Shown here: one piece after another, positions 6,411-13,792 of the stretch
Numbering within the stretch: position 1 is the first letter of the stretch
Layout of the letters: every line of letters begins with the position of its first letter
Origin: JAUYIV01 sp035464675
GTDB lineage: Bacteria; Actinomycetota; Acidimicrobiia; Spongiisociales; UBA11373
Length of the DNA: 38,914 nt
Reading direction: 5' to 3'
Assembly: GCA_035464675.1 (NCBI GenBank)
Contig: DATHSA010000052.1
Location: 1-38,914, forward strand
The notes under the pieces: model-generated
The model's input: only the letters and a program-made list of their open reading frames with translations
Told to the model about the DNA's origin: nothing
The model's database searches: none
Program-made: the position numbers and the translations under genes

Positions 6411-7700
6411 ATGACGATCGAGTACATGTCCGGGTTCGGCAACGAGCACGCCTCCGAGGCCATCCCGGGAGCGCTCCCCGTCGGACAGAACAACCCGCAG
6501 AAGCCGCCCCGCGGCCTCTACACCGAGCAGCTGAGCGGCACAGCCTTCACCGCCCCGAGGGGAGAGAACCGCCGCACATGGCTCTACCGGATCCGACCCT
6601 CGGTCCTGCACGTCCACGATCTGCGCCCGGTCGAGCATCCCCATCTCCGGACGGCACCCAACCGGGAGACCGATCCGCCACTGGGGCAGCTGCGCTGGGA
6701 CCCGGTGCCCATGGAGACCGGCTCCCTCACCTGGCTGGACGGCCTACGGACCATCGGCACCAACGGCGACGTCCACGGCCAGTACGGCATGGCGGCCCAC
6801 ATCTACCTGGCAACCCAGTCGATGGGCAACACCTACTTCTACGACGCCGACGGCGAGCTTCTGATCGTCCCCCAGGATGGCGACCTGCGGATCCACACCG
6901 AGTGCGGCCTGCTCGAGGTCTCGCCGGGCGAGGTGTGCCTGATCCCGCGAGCCATGAAGTTCAAGGTCGACATCGTCGGAGATCATGCCCGCGGCTATGT
7001 CTGCGAGAACTACGGGGCCTACTTCGAGCTGCCGGAGCGGGGACCGATCGGCGCCAACGGGCTGGCCAACGCCCGCGACTTCCTCGCCCCGGTGGCCGCC
7101 TACGAGGACTCGAACGACGACGCCACGCTGTTCGTCAAGTTCGACGGGAGGATCCTCGCCGCCGACCTCGACCACTCTCCGCTCGACGTCGTGGCCTGGC
7201 ACGGCAATCACGTGCCTTACAAGTACGACCTGGAGCACTTCAACACGATCGGCTCGATCTCCTTCGATCACCCCGATCCGTCCATCTTCACGGTGCTCAC
7301 GTCGCCGTCCGACCGCCCCGGCACCGCCAACGTCGACTTCGTGATCTTCCCGGATCGTTGGCTGGTCGCCGAGCACACGTTCCGGCCGCCCTACTACCAC
7401 ATGAACATCATGAGTGAGTTCATGGGCCTGATCCACGGTGTCTACGACGCCAAACTGGAGGGGTTCAACCCGGGTGGCTTCAGCCTCCACAACCAGTACT
7501 GGCCCCATGGACCCGACGAGGAGGCGTTCGAGGGAGCCAGCAACGCCGATCTGAAGCCGCAGAAACTCGAGGGCACCCTTGCCTTCATGTTCGAGACGCG
7601 GTACCCGCTGATCCCCACTGCCTACGCCTCGTCGCTCCCCGCCCTCCAGGAGGACTACCAGGAGGTATGGGCGAGCCTCAAGAAACGGTTCGAGGGCTAG
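6411..7700 (+). CDS. hmgA: homogentisate 1,2-dioxygenase
   Basis: A 429-aa enzyme of the usual family length that opens the ring of homogentisate to maleylacetoacetate in tyrosine and phenylalanine breakdown, using Fe(II). The N-terminal signature YMSGFGNEHASEA and the metal site are clear. By spacing against the human enzyme (His335, Glu341, His371) the ligands are His330 and Glu336 in YYHMNIMSEFMG, and His366 in QYWPHGPD; His360 (SLH) also matches a conserved position. GAGGAG lies just before the ATG, and a TAGGCT box sits 24 bp further upstream. The usual partners, maleylacetoacetate isomerase and fumarylacetoacetase, are not in this window. Its stop abuts the stop of the convergent gene at 7701. 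Confidence 0.95.
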   Translation: MTIEYMSGFGNEHASEAIPGALPVGQNNPQKPPRGLYTEQLSGTAFTAPRGENRRTWLYRIRPSVLHVHDLRPVEHPHLRTAPNRETDPPLGQLRWDPVPMETGSLTWLDGLRTIGTNGDVHGQYGMAAHIYLATQSMGNTYFYDADGELLIVPQDGDLRIHTECGLLEVSPGEVCLIPRAMKFKVDIVGDHARGYVCENYGAYFELPERGPIGANGLANARDFLAPVAAYEDSNDDATLFVKFDGRILAADLDHSPLDVVAWHGNHVPYKYDLEHFNTIGSISFDHPDPSIFTVLTSPSDRPGTANVDFVIFPDRWLVAEHTFRPPYYHMNIMSEFMGLIHGVYDAKLEGFNPGGFSLHNQYWPHGPDEEAFEGASNADLKPQKLEGTLAFMFETRYPLIPTAYASSLPALQEDYQEVWASLKKRFEG

Positions 7701-8495
7701 TCAGGCACCGGGCACCGGCAGCATCGCCCCCTGAGGGATCTGGCGCTCCACAGCAGTGATCTGGAGGATCCCCAGTTCGTCGACGACGACGCTCGTGTTG
7801 TCGCAGCCGCCGTCCTCCCGGGACTGATAGTTCACCCGGACCCGGTGGGGGCGGACATCGTCCCCCTCCGCGGTCACTGCGTGCAGGTCCGACCATCGCA
7901 CAGACACCGACGGCTGCTCGCACCGGGCGAAGACCTCGCTCCACACCATCGGGGCGGTCAGGTAGGCCCCCTCGGTGAACAGGTCCCGAACCACCGTTTC
8001 GTGGTCGGTCTCGAGGTCGGTGATGGTCCCGCGCCAGGCGTGGACCTCGGGCGGGCTCTCCGGGGACGGGGCGACCCTGAGGCGATACCTGCGACCCGGC
8101 TTCCACGCAAAGTCACGGGTATTGGCATCGCTGCGGCTGCTCGGCAGGAGTGAGCCAGACCCGGCGAGCACCCTGTGGCCGGAGTCGGCGGAGCCATACC
8201 CACCCCAGTTGGCGACCGTCGACCCGGGAAAGGACGGATTCCACTGCAGTCCGAGATGGGCGCCGCCGCGCAGCCTTCGCTCTGATGCGAACGTGACCTG
8301 AAGAGCGAAGAAGTAGAGCCGCCGAACGGCAGGCCACTGGAGCACCTCGAGCGTCGCCGACACCTCGATGAGGGGTGTCTGCGGCATCTCCCATATCAGG
8401 TGGGACGACGATGCCCCGTTGGGCGATCGGGGCTCGCCGGACGTGCGAAGCCGAACTCTCGATGCGGTGCGAAACCTGCGCCAGAGTCGTCTCAC
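7701..8495 (-). CDS. hypothetical protein, translationally coupled to the upstream transglycosylase-like gene
   Basis: 264 aa from a GTG whose last bases overlap the upstream TGA (GTGA at 8492-8495). The first 20 residues are Arg-rich (MRRLWRRFRTASRVRLR), with no hydrophobic signal. The rest reads as a beta-sandwich: FFALQVTFASERR, GGAHLGLQWNPSFPGSTVANWGGY, FAWKPGRRYRLRVAPS and AWRGTITDLETDHE, recalling DUF3472-type jelly rolls. Cys in FARCEQPSVSV and GGCDN could be structural. No catalytic motif is evident. The overlap with the coiled-coil gene suggests joint expression, but that neighbour is secreted and this protein has no obvious signal. Confident as a gene, not as to function. Confidence 0.7.
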   Translation of the reverse strand: MRRLWRRFRTASRVRLRTSGEPRSPNGASSSHLIWEMPQTPLIEVSATLEVLQWPAVRRLYFFALQVTFASERRLRGGAHLGLQWNPSFPGSTVANWGGYGSADSGHRVLAGSGSLLPSSRSDANTRDFAWKPGRRYRLRVAPSPESPPEVHAWRGTITDLETDHETVVRDLFTEGAYLTAPMVWSEVFARCEQPSVSVRWSDLHAVTAEGDDVRPHRVRVNYQSREDGGCDNTSVVVDELGILQITAVERQIPQGAMLPVPGA

Positions 8496-9775
8496 GGCGG
8501 GGTCTGCTGCTGGGCCCAGGGATGGATCCACGAACCGGTCCAGACCCCGCGATGGGACCCACAGCTCCAGTGACCCCAGGGACCCGGACCAAGGCCCCAC
8601 ACGCTGTACCCCCTGCCGACCTCCTCGTACCGATCGAAGTTGAACTCCGGCCACACCGCCGGGCTCCAGCCACCGCCGCCCCTGTTGCCCAGGAGGGTCT
8701 CCCGGGACTCCCAGACGAGCAGCGCAGCCACCGAGGTGTTGTGCTCCGGATTGAAGATCGAGGCGTCGGCGGGCAGATCGGGCTCCTTGTCGGCATGAAG
8801 AGCCCGAATCCGGTCCACCCGGTACTGCCAGTAGTAGGGGTGGTTCTGGAACAGCCCCGACGTGCCCGAGGAGGAGTTGCGGGCCATCGGGTTGCCCCCG
8901 CTCTCGCACTCCATCACCTTGAGCGCATTGTCGATCTGCGGACCCACACAGAATTCGACACCGTCCCTGGTGGAGCACTTGGTCCGATCGAGCCCCCACC
9001 GGGCGAACACCTCGGTGACCGTCGACCGCCATTGCTCGACGCCGGCGCTGGGCACGTACGGGTACGAGACAGTCGTGCTGGTGGTCGTCGCACCGCTCGT
9101 GGTGCTGGTCGAGCCGGCCAGCTGACGGGCAAGCTCCTCCTCCTGACGACGGATCTCGGCCTGCCGGGCGGCCTCCTCCCGCTCCCACTGTGCCTTGAGC
9201 CCGGCCCAGTGTGCCCGGGCCTCATCGTGCAGCGCCCGCTGATCCTCCACCTGCTGGGCGCGTGCCGCGATCTCGGCGTCCCAGTGACCGATCGCCCCCT
9301 GAACCTCGCCACGCAATGTCGTCACATCCGCCGCCGTCACCACGAGATCGATGACGTCGGCCCGATCACGCTCGGCGATCGCTCCGAGGTAGGCGACACG
9401 TGAGGCGAACATCTCGACGTCCTCCACGACGAACTGCGTGGAACCGGCCTGGGCGACCATGTACATCCGGGCGATGCGGCGGCGAATCGTCTGATCCTGG
9501 AGCGTCGCCTCCGTCTCCAGGGCGTCTTCGCGCGATGCGAGACGAAGGAGCATCTCCTCGAGGCGGCGCCGTTCCTGCTGGGCTTCGGCGAGCCTGTCCT
9601 CGGCTGCCGCCAGTTCGGCGGCCGCCTCGTCGGCGGCCTCCTCGGCAGCCGCGATGTCCGCCAGAGACACACTGGCGGACGCCGGGACCGCCACGGCCAA
9701 TGCGGCAGCAGCCACGGCGGTCACGGCGAGGAGAGCCGCGAGGCGGCGCCTCCGGCCCGTCGAACGTCCTGTCAT
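8492..9775 (-). CDS. secreted coiled-coil protein with C-terminal transglycosylase-like domain
   Basis: A 427-aa protein. A twin-arginine-like basic start (GRRRRLAALLAV) and a long signal peptide end at ASA (about residue 35). A heavily charged coiled coil follows (about 40-225, with EEAADEAAAELAAAEDRLAEA and a second helix before the linker), then a Ser/Thr linker (STSTTSGATTTSTT). The C-terminal domain holds VMECESGGNPMARN and SSGTSGLFQNHPYYW, matching the catalytic Glu and Q-rich motifs of lysozyme-like transglycosylases. The layout resembles actinobacterial resuscitation-promoting or NlpC-type wall enzymes with a coiled-coil regulator. A role in peptidoglycan remodelling is inferred. TATCAT lies 8 nt before the ATG, and the start is divergent from the HIT gene by 63 bp. 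Confidence 0.8.
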   Translation of the reverse strand: MTGRSTGRRRRLAALLAVTAVAAAALAVAVPASASVSLADIAAAEEAADEAAAELAAAEDRLAEAQQERRRLEEMLLRLASREDALETEATLQDQTIRRRIARMYMVAQAGSTQFVVEDVEMFASRVAYLGAIAERDRADVIDLVVTAADVTTLRGEVQGAIGHWDAEIAARAQQVEDQRALHDEARAHWAGLKAQWEREEAARQAEIRRQEEELARQLAGSTSTTSGATTTSTTVSYPYVPSAGVEQWRSTVTEVFARWGLDRTKCSTRDGVEFCVGPQIDNALKVMECESGGNPMARNSSSGTSGLFQNHPYYWQYRVDRIRALHADKEPDLPADASIFNPEHNTSVAALLVWESRETLLGNRGGGGWSPAVWPEFNFDRYEEVGRGYSVWGLGPGPWGHWSCGSHRGVWTGSWIHPWAQQQTPP

Positions 9776-9826
9776 CGCCCCAGATGATATGGGCAGTTGG
9801 CATCCAACGCTCCCGGAGCCGTCGTG

Positions 9827-9832
9827 TACCTT
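9827..9832 (+). promoter_or_regulatory. -10 box (TACCTT) of a leaderless HIT transcript
   Basis: TACCTT followed by exactly six bases and then the ATG at 9839. No Shine-Dalgarno site is present. This geometry puts transcription start at the A of the start codon. Confidence 0.55.
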
Positions 9833-9838
9833 CGTGTG

Positions 9839-10255
9839 ATGCCCGTCTGCGCCTTCTGTGAGATCGTGACCGGCGATCGCCCCGCCGACATGGTCCTCGA
9901 CGAGGACGGGTTCGTGGCCTTCCTGGACATCCGACCGGTGTTCCCCGGACACTGCCTGCTGGTTCCCCGCGTTCATGTCGTCACACTCGAGGACCTCCCG
10001 GCCGACCTCGACGGCCTGCTCACCGCCACCGCCAAGCGTCTGACCACCGCGGTTCGCGTGGGCGTCGGCGCTCAAGGGACGTTTGTGGCGATCAACAACA
10101 CGGTGAGCCAGAGCGTCCCCCACCTCCACGTCCACGTGGTCCCGCGCACCACGGGCGACGGTCTCCGTGGTTTCTTCTGGCCCCGGACGGGATACGAGAG
10201 CGACGCGCACCGGGAGCAGATCCGAGGCGCGATCGCCTCCGCGCTACCGGGCTAG
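9839..10255 (+). CDS. HIT (histidine triad) family nucleotide hydrolase
   Basis: 138 aa. Typical HIT sequence: CAFCEIVTGDRPADMVLDEDGFVAFLDIRP at the N-terminus (with a CxxC) and the catalytic triad PHLHVHVVP near residue 101. Such enzymes cleave nucleoside phosphoramidates or dinucleoside polyphosphates through a histidyl-AMP intermediate. The start at 9839 is preferred over the longer frame from 9797, because it gives the normal HIT N-terminus and sits six bases behind TACCTT. It is convergent with the aldehyde dehydrogenase gene. Confidence 0.9.
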   Translation: MPVCAFCEIVTGDRPADMVLDEDGFVAFLDIRPVFPGHCLLVPRVHVVTLEDLPADLDGLLTATAKRLTTAVRVGVGAQGTFVAINNTVSQSVPHLHVHVVPRTTGDGLRGFFWPRTGYESDAHREQIRGAIASALPG

Positions 10256-10338
10256 GTGTGGCCGAGGGAGAGCGACACGGAAGGAGAGCTCGCCGGGCGG
10301 AGCCGCACCACGCCTCCCTCCGTCGACACGGGGAACCG

Positions 10339-11793
10339 CTACCAGTCCGCTCCGACGTACTTCGTCTCGAGGAACTCCTGCATTCCGTGGTGCGACCCCT
10401 CACGCCCCAACCCGGACTGCTTGACCCCGCCGAAGGGGGTAGCCGGATCCGAGATGAGCCCCCGGTTGAGGCCCACCATCCCGGCTTCGAGACGCTCGGC
10501 GACCGACATCCCGATCCGCTCGTCGCCCGTATAGACGTACGAGATGAGGCCCAGGTCGGTGTCGTTGGCCTGCTGGATCGCATCGTCGAGGTCGTCGAAG
10601 CGGACGATCGGCGCCACCGGTCCGAAGATCTCGGTGGCAAGGATCCCGGCGCTGCGAGCGACGTCCTTGATGACGGTGGGCAGGTAGAAGTACCCCTTCC
10701 GATCGGGGGCCATGCCACCGGTGGTGATCGCACCCTCCTCCGCCGCCTCCTCGACGAGCGAGGCGACCTTCTCCCGGGCATCGGCGTTGATCAGAGGGCC
10801 GACATCCACGCCCTTCTCCATTCCGGCCCCGATCGTCAGCCGTTCCATCGCGCTCGTCAGCCGGTCGGTGAACTCGTCCGCCACCTGAGCGTGGACGTAG
10901 AACCGGTTTGCGGCGGTGCATGCCTCGCCGGCGTTGCGCATCTTCGCCTGGATCGCGCCCTCGACCGCAGAGTCGAGGTCGGCGTCGGGAAGCACCAGGA
11001 AGGGGGCGTTGCCACCCAACTCCATCGAGACACTGAGCACCCGCTTCGCGGCCTCGGCGAGCAGGATGCGCCCCACCTCGGTCGATCCGGTGAACGAGAG
11101 CTTGCGGACCCGGCTGTCGGCCATCGCAGCATTGACCACCGCGGAGGACGAGCGAGATGGAATGACATTCACGACACCCGGCGGGCACCCCGCCTCCTCG
11201 AGCAGATCCGCCAACGCCAGTGCCACCAGCGGGGTATCAGAGGCGGGTTTGAGGACGACCGTACAGCCGGCGGCCAGCGCCGGCCCGATCTTCCGGGTCC
11301 CCATGGCGAGGGGGAAGTTCCATGGCGTGACGAGGAGCGAGACGCCGATGGGCTGATAGAGGACGAACACCCGTTTGTCGCCTGCCGGAGACCGATAGAC
11401 CTCGCCCCGGTTGCGAACTGCCTCCTCCGAGAACCAGCGGAAGAACTCGGCGGCGTAGCGCACCTCTCCGAGGGCGTCGGAGAACGCCTTGCCGTTCTCC
11501 CGCACGATCAACTCGGCAAAGTCCTTCTCGCGGTCCAGGATCTTCTCGAACGCGTTGCGGAGGATCTCGCCCCTGTCTCGCGGGGCCTTCGATGCCCAGG
11601 GACCGAACGCTTCGTGCGCAGCCGCCACCGCATCGATGGCATCGTCGGGCGTCCCCGAGGCGACTTCGGCGAGGACCTCCTCCGTGGCCGGGTCGTCGAC
11701 GGTGAAGCGCGACCCGTCTGATGCCTCGCGCCACTCCCCGCCTATGAAAAGGCGGGTCTTCGTATCGGCGAGCAGCCGCTCGAGGAGACTCAT
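10339..11793 (-). CDS. gabD: succinate-semialdehyde-type aldehyde dehydrogenase
   Basis: A 484-aa NAD(P)-dependent aldehyde dehydrogenase. Motifs in order: TPWNFPLAMGTRKIGPAL (substrate/cofactor), FTGSTEVG (Rossmann), MELGGNAPF with catalytic Glu258, GEACTAANRF with nucleophile Cys292 (34 residues apart, as in E. coli GabD), and EIFGPVAPI. Closest by eye to the succinate-semialdehyde dehydrogenase branch, which also includes DoeC of ectoine breakdown. Because the neighbour is EutB-like, that alternative is worth keeping. The ATG at 11793 has no Shine-Dalgarno site but lies six bases after TATCCT (11805-11800, minus strand), so it is probably leaderless and has its own promoter despite the 37-bp gap to the upstream gene. 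Confidence 0.85.
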   Translation of the reverse strand: MSLLERLLADTKTRLFIGGEWREASDGSRFTVDDPATEEVLAEVASGTPDDAIDAVAAAHEAFGPWASKAPRDRGEILRNAFEKILDREKDFAELIVRENGKAFSDALGEVRYAAEFFRWFSEEAVRNRGEVYRSPAGDKRVFVLYQPIGVSLLVTPWNFPLAMGTRKIGPALAAGCTVVLKPASDTPLVALALADLLEEAGCPPGVVNVIPSRSSSAVVNAAMADSRVRKLSFTGSTEVGRILLAEAAKRVLSVSMELGGNAPFLVLPDADLDSAVEGAIQAKMRNAGEACTAANRFYVHAQVADEFTDRLTSAMERLTIGAGMEKGVDVGPLINADAREKVASLVEEAAEEGAITTGGMAPDRKGYFYLPTVIKDVARSAGILATEIFGPVAPIVRFDDLDDAIQQANDTDLGLISYVYTGDERIGMSVAERLEAGMVGLNRGLISDPATPFGGVKQSGLGREGSHHGMQEFLETKYVGADW

Positions 11794-11799
11794 GGGGTG

Positions 11800-11805
11800 A
11801 GGATA
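11800..11805 (-). promoter_or_regulatory. -10 box (TATCCT) of a leaderless aldehyde dehydrogenase transcript
   Basis: Minus-strand TATCCT, spacer CACCCC (6 nt), then ATG at 11793. Confidence 0.55.
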
Positions 11806-11830
11806 GAACGGACCCGGCCGCGGCCTGATC

Positions 11831-12811
11831 TCACCAGGCACCTCCAGAGCGGCTTGCCTCGGCGGCGCGCCGGAATGTCGCGTCGGAGACATTCCCCCCG
11901 CTGACGACGACGGTCGTCGGGCCCGAAAGGGGAAGATGCCCGGCGAGGATGGCTGCCACGCCCACGGCTCCCCCACCCTCGACGCGCCATCCCTGCTCGG
12001 CGTCGAGGAACACCATCGCCGACGCGATCTCCGCCTCCGACACGAGCAGCACGCCGTCCACCAGGTCCCGGCACATCTCGAACGTATGGCGGTTCTCCGA
12101 CCCCAGGCCACCGGCGAGGGCGTCGGCCAGAGTGTCCTCCTCGACCACATCGACGAGTCGACCCGCGGCAAGACTGTCGTGCATCGCCGGACCGCGATCC
12201 TGACTCACCCCGTGGACCTCGACGTCTGGCAGGAGCGCCTTTGCCGCGACCGCGATCCCTGCGATCAGCCCACCGCCGGAGAGGGGGACCACGATCGAAC
12301 GGCACTCCGGGAAGGCGTCGGCGATCTCCAGGCCGATCGTGCCCTGTCCGGCGATGACGTTCGGATCGTCGAAGGGATGTATGAACGTGAGGCCCCCCTT
12401 CGCCCGACGACGGGCTTCGGCGTCGGCATCGTCCTGGTCCGGTCCGGCCACGACGACTTCGGCGCCAAGCGCCTCGATCGCCTCGATCTTGTTCGGGGGC
12501 ACCCGGGCAGAGACGCACACGGTCGCCGGGATCTCCAGCAGTCGAGCGACATGGGCGACCGCGCGTCCGTGATTCCCGCTCGATACGGCGACGACACCGG
12601 CAGCAACCTGTTCAGGATCGAGGGAGAGAAGCGCATTGGCGGCGCCCCGCACCTTGAAGGAGCCCGTTGCCTGGAGATTCTCGGCCTTGAGGCGAACCGG
12701 GACCCCGGCGTCCCGCGTCAGGCCCACAGAGTGCACCAACGGGGTGCTGCGGACCGTGCGCTCGATCCTCGCCCGCGCCGATTCCACCTCCAGGAGGCCG
12801 GGATGTGTCAT
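11831..12811 (-). CDS. threonine dehydratase-family PLP enzyme, EutB-like
   Basis: A 326-aa fold-type II PLP enzyme. SFKVRGAANALL carries the PLP lysine, VAVSSGNHGRAVA is the phosphate/substrate loop, VPLSGGGLIAGIA binds the PLP phosphate, and VEGGGAVGVAAIL comes near the C-terminus. There is no ACT domain, so it is the catabolic or racemase-like form. The stretch GVSQDRGPAMHDSLAAGRLVD with LADALAGGLGSENRHTF and MCRDLVDGVLLVSEAEI resembles EutB, the hydroxyectoine-utilisation dehydratase, more than classic IlvA (from memory, so tentative). GGGGAGG precedes the ATG at 12811 by 6 nt. The neighbouring dehydrogenase runs in the same direction. Confidence 0.8.
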   Translation of the reverse strand: MTHPGLLEVESARARIERTVRSTPLVHSVGLTRDAGVPVRLKAENLQATGSFKVRGAANALLSLDPEQVAAGVVAVSSGNHGRAVAHVARLLEIPATVCVSARVPPNKIEAIEALGAEVVVAGPDQDDADAEARRRAKGGLTFIHPFDDPNVIAGQGTIGLEIADAFPECRSIVVPLSGGGLIAGIAVAAKALLPDVEVHGVSQDRGPAMHDSLAAGRLVDVVEEDTLADALAGGLGSENRHTFEMCRDLVDGVLLVSEAEIASAMVFLDAEQGWRVEGGGAVGVAAILAGHLPLSGPTTVVVSGGNVSDATFRRAAEASRSGGAW

Positions 12812-12939
12812 GTCATCCTCCCCGGCGTCGGACTCTAGGACGGGACCCCGTGCCACCTGCCGCGGCGCAAGCACTTAGTCTTCTGCCGCTTCGAACCCGA
12901 GGAGACGACGGTGACGGCACCACATCTCATGGTCATGAC

Positions 12940-13764
12940 ATGAAGACACTGCGAGTGCTGTTCCTGGCGGACAGCCAGCTCGGCCTCTACGCGTCCTTCA
13001 GCGGGATGACGGACGAGGAGGTGAGCCGCTATGCCGAGCTCGGCATGCACATCCTCCCCGCTCCGCGCACCGAGGGCCATGAGTGGGATGCCCGCATGTA
13101 CGAACGAGCCGTCGCCGCCGCCAACGGGATGCGGCCCGACCTCGTGCTCTTCGGCGGTGACATGATCGACGACCCGAACAGCGAGGATCAACTCGACGAC
13201 TTCCTGGCGATCACGGCACGCCTGGACGCGGACATTCCGGTCCGGTACGCGCCTGGCAACCACGACATCGCAGGGGACACCGTCGTACCGACCGCCGAGA
13301 GCATCGCCGCATACCGCGCGATCTACGGGGACGACTACTACGCCTTCGACCTGGGATCGGTCAACTTTCTCGTGCTGAACACGGTCGTGATCGACCATCC
13401 CGAGAACGTCCCCGGCGAACTCGAGGCCCAGATGGCATTCGTCGACGAAGCACTGACGAGAGCACCCATCGTGGTCGGCCACCATCCCTTCTTCGTACAG
13501 CACCTCCACGAGGGCGACACCTACTGGAACCTTCCCGCCGAGCGACGCGTGCCTCTGGTGGAGCGAATGGAAGCGAACGGGGTGACCCTGTCGATCGCCG
13601 GTCACTGGCACCGCAACAACATCGCCCGGTCCGGCGACCTCGAGATGGTGACCTCCGGCCCGGTGGGCTACCCGCTCGGCGACGACCCCTCCGGATTCCG
13701 TGTGATCGACATCACCGAGGACGGCGGCGTCACGCACCGGTACCTGCCCCTCGACTCCGACTGA
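12940..13764 (+). CDS. calcineurin-like metallophosphoesterase
   Basis: A 274-aa protein with the metallophosphoesterase motif series: FLADSQLG (normally DxH, here D11-S-Q13), FGGDMIDD, GNHD, VVGHHPFF and SIAGHWHRNN. These residues bind two metals and cleave phosphoesters; the substrate cannot be read from sequence. Gln in place of the first metal-binding His occurs in some subfamilies. There is no signal peptide. A TTAGTCT box about 65 bp upstream, in the divergent gap shared with the EutB-like gene, is a possible promoter. The start follows the first in-frame ATG; no good Shine-Dalgarno site is visible. Confidence 0.85.
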   Translation: MKTLRVLFLADSQLGLYASFSGMTDEEVSRYAELGMHILPAPRTEGHEWDARMYERAVAAANGMRPDLVLFGGDMIDDPNSEDQLDDFLAITARLDADIPVRYAPGNHDIAGDTVVPTAESIAAYRAIYGDDYYAFDLGSVNFLVLNTVVIDHPENVPGELEAQMAFVDEALTRAPIVVGHHPFFVQHLHEGDTYWNLPAERRVPLVERMEANGVTLSIAGHWHRNNIARSGDLEMVTSGPVGYPLGDDPSGFRVIDITEDGGVTHRYLPLDSD

Positions 13765-13792
13765 TGGCCAGACCTGCGATCATCGAGGAGCA

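Noticed and set aside
8492..8500. Frameshift joining the transglycosylase-like gene and the downstream hypothetical gene into one protein
   Set aside because: The first frame ends naturally after its domain, and the second begins with a GTG overlapping that stop. This is normal coupling, so no frameshift is needed.
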